Notes: generated from the letters alone by a model not told the origin. 15,257 nt of DNA from Nitrospira sp. (GCA_025360665.1 JANYBU010000287.1:1-15257), one strand, 5' to 3'; shown: positions 1 to 6,171, counted from the first letter of the stretch. A program made the numbers and translations.

Positions 1-1
1 T

Positions 2-229
2 TTCCGCGTGCAGTGGCTGCAACCAATGAGCAATACCAATCCGTCTGCCTGGATTCCCCTCTGGTCCGGCCTCTATTACGCGATCAATATCACGTCCTCG
101 CTCGCGTTGGTCGAATACCAGCCGACACATCCGATCGCCCAAGCCATCGTCATATTGAACGTGATCGCCGGCTATCTCTTCCTCGGCATCGGCATAGGCA
201 TTGTCGGCCAGCTCATCAAGAACCGTTAA
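2..229 (+). CDS. C-terminal end of an ion-channel-like membrane protein (5' end off window)
   Basis: This frame is open from the left edge and ends at TAA (227-229), so only the last 75 residues are seen. The fragment has a short hydrophobic helix (about residues 20-36), a loop, and a long hydrophobic helix (about 45-70), then a basic end (IKNR). The order helix - P-loop - helix, with LYY before the loop and P-x-x-P after it, resembles the pore half of two-TM potassium-channel domains (Ion_trans_2 type). An ungapped match by eye places SSLALVEYQP (32-41) on the usual TTLGYGDITP, so the GYG filter is replaced by A35-L36-V37. Selective K+ conduction is therefore doubtful; the protein may be a pore-fold relative with another role. 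The GTG at 8 is probably internal. The family call is inference; membrane location is well supported. Confidence 0.55.
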   Translation, partial: FRVQWLQPMSNTNPSAWIPLWSGLYYAINITSSLALVEYQPTHPIAQAIVILNVIAGYLFLGIGIGIVGQLIKNR

Positions 230-385
230 CTCATGATCTCGTGAGAGGGGGAATAGGGTGTCACAGGAACCTTTTAGGGAAGCTCTCCCCAATCGTGTAC
301 CCTGATTCATGCCACCACGAGTTGCGGCGCCGTACTGCCTGACAAAATTGCTGAACACCTTCTGAAGCCCGCAGTCGGATTACTC

Positions 386-1534
386 CTACCAAAGCCGCTG
401 AACAGCAGTTTCAAGTTTCGGCAAGCAGGGCTCCAGCTCTGGCTTTGAGGCTCTGGTCACCACAAACGCTGCCGGTACATGCTCCCAGTGCCGCAGGTCC
501 GGTTGTAGGGCGCCTTCGAGCACCGCTGGCGCGGTGCGCATCAAGACCATCCCTCCGATCACCGAAAGCTGGCAGAGCGCCCCGTTGCCCTTGCCCGCCG
601 CATCGAGCATGCAGCCTCCGACCATGACGCCGGCTCCTGCCGCCAACGGGACCAGGCTGTAGGTCAGACCAATCGGCAATCGGATCCATGCCTGCACGTT
701 CAGGAGCGGATGGTACCCGTGGCTATGGCGAATCGCCACCTTGTCGAACCAACTTCGCGTGGACAGCCGCACGCCGGTGTCGGACTGACAGGCGCGAGAA
801 AATTCCCCGTTCGCCTTCACGGAAAAATATCCGCTCGTGGATCCAAAGAACTGTAGGTCCCACGTGAGTTCCGGAAATCGACCGATACCATAGACGTGCC
901 ACGGCTCGCTGAGCCCCGGCCCTTCATCAATCCGATCCACCTGCCGCGCGGCAAATATCCGGACCGCGTCCTGCTGGCCTTTCCACATCAGGCCCAGGTC
1001 TCTCAGCCGGAGCCAATCGACGCGCGCCTCATTCACCTCCCCCACTCGCTCCCATAACACAGCCGACAACAACAGATTTACCGGGTCTTCGCCGTAATTG
1101 TAGAGTGGCGTAAACAGCTCATGATCCAGTTGCCTGAGTTCGACCTTCGCCTCCTCCGGTTTCTGCACGTTCGCATAGCTCGCCGCCAGTAAGAGGCTGA
1201 GATAGCCGCGCTCATAACTTTCCAACACGTAATCGATGAAGGAGCCCTCCGGAATGAAGACGTTGGTGGTCTCCTTCATGAGGGAAAAAGTCTTGTGCCT
1301 GAATTCCGACCGGGCCTTCTCGCCATGAACGATTACGGTGTCATAGCACTGCGCCGCAAAGGCATCGGCCAGTCGGTTGAGGGTTTCGATCCTGTCTGAA
1401 AGATTGATCTGCTGTTCGATCTCCGAACAGGGCAGCCCTTGCAGGGTCAGCCCGCCTCTCGTCTGACAGCCAACGAGACTAATTAACAGGCCCATGACTA
1501 AGGCGATCACACAGCGAGAGTCGTATCGAATCAT
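386..1534 (-). CDS. Uncharacterised TPR-like lipoprotein, 382 aa
   Basis: The start is an ATG at 1534 preceded by GAGGT on the minus strand. The N-terminus is a lipoprotein signal: a short charged region, a hydrophobic stretch and the lipobox LVGC with the lipidated cysteine at residue 23. Residues about 100-185 form helical pairs of TPR character: a segment with ERGYLSLLLAASY, EEAKVELRQL, then YGEDPVNLLLSAVLWERVGEVNEARVDW. This pattern recalls the uncharacterised COG3014-type lipoproteins, but that is from memory only. The second half is less helical, and includes a glycine-rich hydrophobic patch (about 290-325) that could be a membrane-facing hairpin. No catalytic motif is recognised. It is the last gene of the minus-strand group that begins with the Slp-like gene, although a 174-bp gap with repeat remnants separates it from the rluE-like gene, so it may have its own promoter. 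Lipidation is confident; function is unknown. Confidence 0.85.
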   Translation of the reverse strand: MIRYDSRCVIALVMGLLISLVGCQTRGGLTLQGLPCSEIEQQINLSDRIETLNRLADAFAAQCYDTVIVHGEKARSEFRHKTFSLMKETTNVFIPEGSFIDYVLESYERGYLSLLLAASYANVQKPEEAKVELRQLDHELFTPLYNYGEDPVNLLLSAVLWERVGEVNEARVDWLRLRDLGLMWKGQQDAVRIFAARQVDRIDEGPGLSEPWHVYGIGRFPELTWDLQFFGSTSGYFSVKANGEFSRACQSDTGVRLSTRSWFDKVAIRHSHGYHPLLNVQAWIRLPIGLTYSLVPLAAGAGVMVGGCMLDAAGKGNGALCQLSVIGGMVLMRTAPAVLEGALQPDLRHWEHVPAAFVVTRASKPELEPCLPKLETAVQRLW

Positions 1535-1552
1535 CAGACCTCACACCTCATC

Positions 1553-1712
1553 CTTCATGACAGTTCGTCTTGAAATCGCTGAGAGCGCGCTCCTCGTGAA
1601 GCGTATCTCATTATTCGTGCGAGACTTGCGAGAAAAGCGGGACGGGTCGAATGTTTCATCTTCGCGAGTCGCGCCTGTCACGCACGTCGTGCTTGTCTCG
1701 CTCACAATTCAC
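1553..1712. repeat. Degenerate mosaic relative of the 150-bp inverted-repeat element
   Basis: This gap between the TPR-like lipoprotein and the rluE-like gene contains two blocks related to the element copies at 3556-3703 and 5083-5237. Positions 1554-1583 match 24 of 30 bases of the left part of the first copy (from TTCATGAC), in the same orientation. Positions 1619-1639 match 20 of 21 bases of the 9-nt repeat core of the second copy (GCGAGACTTGCGAGAAAAG here), in the opposite sense, preceded by CATTATTCGTG (1609-1619), which resembles a terminal repeat. The rest is only vaguely similar. The mixture of orientations suggests a rearranged or nested old insertion. The right end runs into the last codons of the rluE-like gene, whose TGA lies at 1709-1711. 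Confidence 0.45.
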
Positions 1713-2308
1713 GAACGACGAACAGCGGAATAGATCTCCGCAATCTCACGACTCGTCAAATCCCGCCAGTGGCCTGGCTGGAGGTCTCCGAGCACAATCG
1801 GCCCGATCGCCACCCGCACAAGTCGCAGCGTCGGATGCCCTACTGCGGCGGTCATGCGCCTGACCTGTCGGTTCAGCCCCTCGCGTAGCGTAATCTCCAC
1901 CCAGGCAGTCGGCACGTTCTTGCGGAAGCGGATGGGCACCGGGCGATCAGACAACTGCGGATCGTCCTGCTGCAGACGTACTTCAGCAGGCCTGGTCTCC
2001 TTGCCGTTCAGCACCACTCCCTTTCGCAACTGCTCCAAAGCCTCCTCGTTCGGGATGCGTTCGACCTGAGCCAGATACACTTTCGGCAGCTTATGCTGCG
2101 GGTCTGTGATGTGATGTGCCAACGTACCGTCCGACGTCAGAAGCAGGAGCCCCTCGCTATCCAAGTCGAGACGCCCAGCGGCATAGACGCCAGGCAGATC
2201 GATATAGTCAGCCAACGTCGGCCGCCCCTCCGAATCGGTAAAGCAGGGCAGGACCCCGTAGGGTTTGTTGAAGGCAATGGTGTGAACTCTGGAGAGTGAG
2301 CGATTCAC
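1709..2308 (-). CDS. rluE: 23S rRNA pseudouridine synthase, RluE type
   Basis: The 199-aa product belongs to the RsuA/RluB/E/F family without the N-terminal S4 domain, as is usual for RluE. It is expected to isomerise a single uridine in 23S rRNA (U2457 in E. coli) in the cytoplasm. The sequence opens with the family motif FNKPYGVLPCFTD (13-25), followed by the active-site motif GRLDLDSEG with the presumed catalytic aspartate D48, and the late motif EGLNRQVRRMTAAVGHPTLR (143-162). These match E. coli RluE closely by memory, including VLP.FTD and VYAAGRLD. The start is a GTG at 2308 with only a weak upstream purine tract. It lies 44 bp after the Slp-like gene on the same strand, so the two may be co-transcribed. 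The C-terminal codons (SAVRRS) border the degenerate repeat region. Family assignment is strong; the exact target base is inferred. Confidence 0.88.
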   Translation of the reverse strand: MNRSLSRVHTIAFNKPYGVLPCFTDSEGRPTLADYIDLPGVYAAGRLDLDSEGLLLLTSDGTLAHHITDPQHKLPKVYLAQVERIPNEEALEQLRKGVVLNGKETRPAEVRLQQDDPQLSDRPVPIRFRKNVPTAWVEITLREGLNRQVRRMTAAVGHPTLRLVRVAIGPIVLGDLQPGHWRDLTSREIAEIYSAVRRS

Positions 2309-2352
2309 AAGTGGAAGGACGAGGGAAGATCGTCTCTGCGTTAGAACCCGAT

Positions 2353-2898
2353 TCAGAATCCCCTGCCTCCGCGAATCCCTCCGCCAACGCCCATCCCACC
2401 GTAGACGCCAAAAGAGGGTCCGCCTCGCCGGTCGTCAAAGGTGGCAGGAGCCCAGACATACCAGTGCTTCACCGTCAATGTGGGATAGTGATAGTCGACT
2501 TCGTCCATCTTTTCGATGATGGCCCCGCTGACCTCGCCGACGAACGTCACCAGCATCCCTGGCGTCAATGTTGCCGGATCGAGGAACTGCTGATGCAGAA
2601 CCAATACTCGCCCTTGCGATTGCGTGAAGTCCGTCGTCGGCTCTTGATCCAGGTTGAGGGGGAGTTGCAACAGTTCGACCTGCGTCCCCTCTTTGAGTCG
2701 CTTCGCCTTGAGGATTTCACCGCCGAGCAGCAGGAGACGTCCTGTATAGGACTTGGGTGAGGCAAGCACTTCCGTGAATGTCAGGTTCTTATCAATGTGA
2801 GATTCGAGGGTTTCAGGAATCCCGACCGGAGAGTAAGCGCAGCCCACGGCGACGAGCGAGAAAACCACAACCCATGTTGCCAGAAACCTAGACCACAT
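2353..2898 (-). CDS. slp: Slp-family outer-membrane lipoprotein
   Basis: The product is 181 aa from the ATG at 2898. That start puts the lipobox AVGC with lipidated C20 after a compact signal peptide (MWSRFLATWVVVFSLVAV). An earlier ATG at 2949 has AGGGAG upstream but would add an atypical 17-residue extension, so the shorter form is preferred. The mature part matches the Slp pattern: SYTGRLLLLGGEI, an LPL segment, QGRVLVLHQQFLDP, then MLVTFVGEVSGAI and a YPTL...HWYVW end. E. coli Slp is a starvation-induced outer-membrane lipoprotein of unclear biochemical role. The C-terminus is unusually glycine-rich (GVYGGMGVGGGIRGGRGF, about 164-181), probably a flexible tail. It is first in the minus-strand group and is divergent from the small exported protein at 3259, sharing a 360-bp upstream region with it. 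Confidence 0.88.
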   Translation of the reverse strand: MWSRFLATWVVVFSLVAVGCAYSPVGIPETLESHIDKNLTFTEVLASPKSYTGRLLLLGGEILKAKRLKEGTQVELLQLPLNLDQEPTTDFTQSQGRVLVLHQQFLDPATLTPGMLVTFVGEVSGAIIEKMDEVDYHYPTLTVKHWYVWAPATFDDRRGGPSFGVYGGMGVGGGIRGGRGF

Positions 2899-3258
2899 GT
2901 GCGTACTATATCCAACCCCTGCGACAAGCACAATGAGCGACCTCGACATGCCGCACTGCTCCCTCAACGGTTTCCATCATGGCAACTGTATGGTTGCAGG
3001 CCCCTCCCTACAGGCCACGCCACACTCAATGATAGACATAGTTTCCTCCGACGCCTCCTATCCACTCCTACGTCTCCCAATCACTGAAAAACCTGGAGTT
3101 CGTACGTGAGCGATTGGGTTAAATGGTGCATTTGAAGCAACGCATCTCCCGGCACCACACTTGCTCACTGTCCTTACTAGCTGCCTCGCACAGCAAGAGT
3201 TTCATCAGGTGGCGTGTCGGAGGTGACACCCATTTTTACTCACCAAGGAGGTTTCATC
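2899..3258. other. 360-bp divergent intergenic region
   Basis: This stretch separates the start of the minus-strand Slp-like gene from the plus-strand small exported protein and must hold both promoters. No convincing -35/-10 pair, riboswitch or RNA gene was recognised. A short inverted repeat (GCAAC...GTTGC near 2981-2996) is too small to call. The reading frames here (for example 2897-3109 on plus) show no recognisable protein features and no strong ribosome-binding site. Confidence 0.5.
3245..3251 (+). promoter_or_regulatory. Strong Shine-Dalgarno AAGGAGG
   Basis: A full AAGGAGG lies 7 bases before the ATG at 3259. It fixes the start of the small exported protein there and excludes the in-frame upstream start at 3214. 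A match this good suggests high translation. Confidence 0.85.
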
Positions 3259-3456
3259 ATGACTCGTTTTACACACATGGTGGTCTTAGCCGCATTTCTC
3301 GCCGTTGGATTCGGCGTGCCCATGACCTTCGCCAGTGAACCAGCCCCTGCCGAGCAGAAGGACAAAAAGGACCAGAAGGAGAAGAAGGATACAACCAGCG
3401 GCAAGGCGGATGACGAAAAGAAGAAGGATGAGAAGAAGGACATGGGCGGCAAGTAA
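3259..3456 (+). CDS. Small exported Lys/Asp/Glu-rich protein, 65 aa
   Basis: The gene is set by a near-perfect Shine-Dalgarno sequence. Residues 1-25 are a classical Sec signal peptide: MTRFTH, a hydrophobic core, and cleavage expected after MTFA (before S26). The mature 40 residues are almost entirely charged and low in complexity: by count 13 Lys and 12 Asp/Glu, arranged as KKD/KKKD clusters, ending DMGGK. It should be disordered, close to neutral in net charge, and located in the periplasm or outside the cell. No family is recognised. It is monocistronic by appearance, with its own strong hairpin 10 bases after the stop. A role as a stress or osmotic protectant, a cation or phosphate binder, or a wall-associated peptide would be speculation. 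Confidence 0.88.
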   Translation: MTRFTHMVVLAAFLAVGFGVPMTFASEPAPAEQKDKKDQKEKKDTTSGKADDEKKKDEKKDMGGK

Positions 3457-3466
3457 GCCTATGCTT

Positions 3467-3492
3467 CGGGGCACAGCATCTGCTGTGCCCCG
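3467..3492 (+). terminator. Hairpin after the small exported protein
   Basis: A perfect 12-bp inverted repeat (CGGGGCACAGCA, 3467-3478, and TGCTGTGCCCCG, 3481-3492) is separated by only 2 bases, so the real loop opens the innermost pairs. It begins 10 bases after the stop codon. No T-run follows (TCGGCTCC), so it may act as a 3'-end stabiliser or a factor-dependent terminator and not as a textbook intrinsic one. Confidence 0.75.
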
Positions 3493-3555
3493 TCGGCTCC
3501 GTTGCAATACATTCGTCAGACAACCATTCTCCTCTTCCCCATGAACAAGCCGCTG

Positions 3556-3703
3556 GCCCGCATTATTCATGACGGTTCGTCGCGCAATCGCGAAGTAGTG
3601 CGCGACGTGTGAGCCTTGTCCCTGCCAGTCGCGCTTTTCTCGCCTGTCTCGCTTGAGTCAGGTATCGGCAATTGCAGCAGAAGCGTTCATGAATAATGCG
3701 GGC
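3556..3703 (+). mobile_element. MITE-like element, copy 1 (148 bp)
   Basis: The element is bounded by perfect 17-bp terminal inverted repeats, GCCCGCATTATTCATGA (3556-3572) and TCATGAATAATGCGGGC (3687-3703). Inside are a 9-bp hairpin (CGTCGCGCA 3578-3586 / TGCGCGACG 3599-3607) and a core of 9-nt near-repeats (3626-3652, reverse complement of GCGAGACNG-like units). It has no coding capacity. The reverse complement is about 95% identical by eye to the second copy at 5083-5237, apart from one 9-nt unit. The flanks CTGG (3553-3556) and CTGA (3703-3706) match in 3 of 4 bases, a weak hint of target duplication. Such elements are normally mobilised in trans by an IS transposase; none is encoded here. 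A family of structured intergenic repeats is the alternative reading. Confidence 0.75.
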
Positions 3704-3740
3704 TGACTTCACAGTAGACCACAGCAATAGCACTCAGAAT

Positions 3741-3760
3741 CTGTAGGATAGACCCTACAG
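3741..3760. promoter_or_regulatory. 20-bp palindromic site upstream of the OmpA-type gene
   Basis: CTGTAGGATAGACCCTACAG has perfect 7-bp arms (CTGTAGG 3741-3747, CCTACAG 3754-3760) around 6 bases. It lies 174 bases before the start of the OmpA-type lipoprotein. It could be an operator for a dimeric regulator or a small RNA hairpin. No regulator is known from this window, so this is only a candidate. Confidence 0.35.
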
Positions 3761-3920
3761 TGCTTGAGGCATCATGCTCCAGTACTCTTGCTTACCACAC
3801 ACTGCAGGCGACAATTCCCTCTCCAACTCCATGAGAAATAAGCCGTTCTCTTCAGACGCGCTTCCGAGTCATTGGGCATTGAGCTTGCTCCCCTTTGCGA
3901 GAGTCTGTTCGCCATCATTT

Positions 3921-3928
3921 AAAGGAGG
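3921..3928 (+). promoter_or_regulatory. Strong Shine-Dalgarno AAAGGAGG
   Basis: AAAGGAGG lies 5 bases before the ATG at 3934 and selects it over the upstream start at 3895 and the downstream ATG at 3961. Confidence 0.8.
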
Positions 3929-3933
3929 AGACG

Positions 3934-4992
3934 ATGCGACGAATTTCAATTGATCGAACCATGCCACTCCGGGCCCCCGCATTGGCCATGCTGTGTGCGA
4001 TGGCCGTGGGGGGATGCGTGAGCACGGGAACCCACACGAAGACGCTCACCGAACTTGAGGCCGCGAAGAAAACATCCGCACAGCTGCAACAGCAATTGGC
4101 CGGGCTACAACAAAATCTGGACCAGGAAGCCACTCAGCGAAAAGCCGCCGAACAGCAGGCAGCCTCGTTGGCCAAAGAACGTGAAGCGCTCGAGGCGCGC
4201 TCAAGCGAGTTGCAGTTCCGCCTGGACGGGCTGGAGAAGGAGAAAGGGCAACTGAACAGTGACCTCGGCAATGTGCGCGGTCAAATCACAGATCTCGAAC
4301 AGAAGTTCGCGAGCGGAAGTGCCTCGGCGCAGGAAGAAATCCTCAAGCTACAGAAGCAGGCTTCTGAGCTTGAGGCGAACGCCACGCGAATCTCGAAGGA
4401 GCGTGAGCAACTGCGCCGGGAACAGTCCCAATTGGCCGCGACGCTCGATCAGGAGCGAGCCGCCAAGGAAGAAGAGATCAAACGGCTGACTCGCACACAA
4501 GAAGAACTGTCCAAATCGCTGCAAGATGAAATTTCCAAGGGTAATATCACCATTCAACAGGTACGCGACCGCCTAACGATCAACATGGTGGATCGCGTCC
4601 TGTTCGATTCCGGGCAGGCCCAAGTGAAACCGGCCGGCATCAAAGTGCTGAAGCAGGTTGGCGACGTCTTGGGGAAAATCACGGACAAACAGATTCGAAT
4701 TGAAGGCCACACCGACAATGTGCCCATCAGCTCGAAGTTACAAGATCGCTTCAAAACAAATTGGGAACTCTCGGCGGCTCGCGCCACGACCGTGGTGCGC
4801 TACCTGATCGATCAGGGCGGTGTGGACCGCCAGTACCTCTCCGCAGTCGGCTACGCGGACACGCACCCCCTCGCCTCGAACGACTCCGAAGAAGGGCGAT
4901 CATCCAACCGTCGAATTGAAATCGTGCTGTACCCGAAGGACCTCAAAGAAATTGCCGGCCAAGTCGAGACCAGTACGGCTGCATCGAAATAG
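3934..4992 (+). CDS. Coiled-coil OmpA-domain lipoprotein, 352 aa
   Basis: The start at 3934 has a strong Shine-Dalgarno site. The N-terminus carries a lipoprotein signal with lipobox VGGC (C28), so the protein should be anchored in a membrane, most likely the outer one. Residues about 36-205 are a long, Gln/Glu/Lys/Ala-rich coiled coil. Residues about 213-335 are an OmpA/MotB peptidoglycan-binding domain: VLFDSGQAQVKPAG (222-235), IEGHTDNVPI (256-265), NWELSAARA (276-284), VGYADTHPL (305-313) and NRRIEIVL (325-332). The aspartate of GHTDN and the arginine of NRRIEI are the usual ligands for diaminopimelate. The layout resembles a rod tethering a membrane to peptidoglycan across the periplasm, like a long Pal. 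No tol genes are near. The gene is isolated, has a strong hairpin after its stop, and sits between two inverted copies of a MITE-like element, which may reflect shared mobility. Confidence 0.93.
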   Translation: MRRISIDRTMPLRAPALAMLCAMAVGGCVSTGTHTKTLTELEAAKKTSAQLQQQLAGLQQNLDQEATQRKAAEQQAASLAKEREALEARSSELQFRLDGLEKEKGQLNSDLGNVRGQITDLEQKFASGSASAQEEILKLQKQASELEANATRISKEREQLRREQSQLAATLDQERAAKEEEIKRLTRTQEELSKSLQDEISKGNITIQQVRDRLTINMVDRVLFDSGQAQVKPAGIKVLKQVGDVLGKITDKQIRIEGHTDNVPISSKLQDRFKTNWELSAARATTVVRYLIDQGGVDRQYLSAVGYADTHPLASNDSEEGRSSNRRIEIVLYPKDLKEIAGQVETSTAASK

Positions 4993-5004
4993 CAGCGCAG
5001 ACCA

Positions 5005-5039
5005 AGAGGAGGCGCGTACCACTAGGTCGCGCCTCCTCT
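5005..5039 (+). terminator. Strong hairpin after the OmpA-type gene
   Basis: A perfect 12-bp inverted repeat (AGAGGAGGCGCG 5005-5016, CGCGCCTCCTCT 5028-5039) encloses 11 bases, which can add a small ACC/GGT stem. It starts 12 bases after the TAG. There is no clear T-run on either side, so it resembles the hairpin at 3467-3492 in being GC-rich and without a U-tract. Confidence 0.75.
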
Positions 5040-5082
5040 CCGACTACCTCCAGAGGAACGCCCGCAAAAACCACCACCCTAA

Positions 5083-5237
5083 CCCACATTATTCATGAGC
5101 GCTTCTGCTGCAATCGCCGATGCCTGACTCAAGCGAGACGGGCGAGACTGGCGAGAAAAGCGCGACTGGCAGGGACAAGGCTCACACGTCGCGCACTACT
5201 TCGCGATTGCGCGACGAACCGTCACGAATAATGCGGG
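5083..5237 (-). mobile_element. MITE-like element, copy 2 (155 bp), inverted relative to copy 1
   Basis: The ends are CCCACATTATTCATGA (5083-5098) and TCACGAATAATGCGGG (5222-5237), which are 16-bp imperfect terminal inverted repeats. Read on this strand it matches the reverse complement of copy 1 with about seven substitutions and one extra 9-nt unit. The core has units starting at 5133, 5142, 5151 and 5160, each GCGAG- or GCGCG-like. The same 9-bp hairpin arms occur at 5187-5195 and 5208-5216. It is flanked by perfect CTAA direct repeats (5079-5082 and 5238-5241), which look like a 4-bp target-site duplication. The right end is 72 bp before the start of the metallopeptidase gene, so it may contribute to that gene's promoter region. 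Confidence 0.78.
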
Positions 5238-5309
5238 CTAACGGCTTGCGCTGCACCGAAGGATGTGGTTCCATCTGTACGGTTTCTCTACCGGAGCAAC
5301 GGTGAGGGT

Positions 5310-6164
5310 ATGCGCTGGGAAGGACAACGGGAAAGCGGCAATGTCGAAGATCGTCGAGGTATGGGACCAGCCAGGATCGGAGGGGTTGGACTGGGCGGCA
5401 TCGTCCTTGTACTCGTCGTCAGCTATTTCACTGGCATCAATCCCTTGACCCTCATCAACATGCTCAATGGCGTGCAGGAGATAACTGACTCATCGGCACC
5501 CTCCGAACCCGTACCAACAGGATCGCCCAACGACCAACTGGGCAAGTTTGCCTCAGTTGTCCTCGCCGACACGGAAACCACCTGGAGGCAACTTTTGGGG
5601 CCGCGGTATGAAGACCCGCAACTCGTCCTCTTCACTGGAGCTGTACGCTCGGCCTGCGGCACCACCTCGTCAGCCGTCGGCCCCTTCTATTGCCCCGTCG
5701 ATCACAAAGTCTACCTCGACCTGTCCTTTTTCAAAGAAATGGCGCAACGATTGGGCGCGCCCGGCGAATTTGCGCAAGCCTACGTGATCGCCCATGAGGT
5801 GGGCCATCACGTGCAAAACATGATGGGCATTGCAGGGAAGGTGACGCGCCTCCAGCACCAGGCCTCTGAACGAGAGGGGAATGCCTTATCAGTGCGAATG
5901 GAACTTCAGGCCGATTGTTTCGCCGGCGTCTGGGGCCACCACGCCAAGCGTGAGCGAAACCTGATCGAGCCTGGCGATTTCGAAGAAGGCTTGAAAGCCG
6001 CTGCCGCCATCGGAGACGACCGGCTCCAAAAGATGGGACAAGGCTATGTCCAACCGGAAAGCTGGACACATGGGTCCTCCGAACAGCGGATGACCTGGCT
6101 CCGAAAAGGCTTGGAGACCGGCGACCCGAAAGCCTGCGACACCTTCGCAAGCAACCAGCGCTAG
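5310..6164 (+). CDS. ypfJ: YpfJ-like neutral zinc metallopeptidase, membrane-anchored
   Basis: The 284-aa product starts at ATG 5310, after GGTGAGGG. It opens with MRWEGQRESGNVEDRRG, the signature start of the YpfJ/KPN_02809 family (about 280-290 aa). A single transmembrane helix lies at about 24-42, with the rest predicted outside the cytoplasm. The zinc site is HEVGHH at 162-167 (HExxH ligands H162 and H166, catalytic E163); a likely third ligand is in ELQADCFAGVW, E198 in the helix after it. Conserved cysteines occur at C116 and C128 (SACGTTSSAVGPFYCP), as in the family. Substrates are not known. It is the first gene of a plus-strand trio, 7 bp ahead of the FUN14-like gene; the in-frame upstream start at 5265 lacks support. 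Its promoter region includes the end of a MITE-like element. Confidence 0.93.
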   Translation: MRWEGQRESGNVEDRRGMGPARIGGVGLGGIVLVLVVSYFTGINPLTLINMLNGVQEITDSSAPSEPVPTGSPNDQLGKFASVVLADTETTWRQLLGPRYEDPQLVLFTGAVRSACGTTSSAVGPFYCPVDHKVYLDLSFFKEMAQRLGAPGEFAQAYVIAHEVGHHVQNMMGIAGKVTRLQHQASEREGNALSVRMELQADCFAGVWGHHAKRERNLIEPGDFEEGLKAAAAIGDDRLQKMGQGYVQPESWTHGSSEQRMTWLRKGLETGDPKACDTFASNQR

Positions 6165-6171
6165 TCCTGTC

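Noticed and set aside
231..385. Terminator or regulatory RNA between the channel-like gene and the TPR-like lipoprotein
   Set aside because: Only weak stems (4 bp around GGGA/TCCC near 277-292) and a poor palindrome near 232-247 are present; nothing supports a call.
2296..2760. Plus-strand 154-codon open frame opposite the Slp-like gene
   Set aside because: It is antisense to a recognised gene, has no domain or ribosome site, and arises from GC-rich codon bias.
3556..3703. tRNA gene or attachment site
   Set aside because: The element has no cloverleaf or CCA end and no integrase is near; the terminal inverted repeats explain the structure.
5120..5305. 61-codon frame inside and after element copy 2
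   Set aside because: It is made mostly of element repeat sequence, is not preserved in copy 1 as a similar frame, and has no ribosome site.
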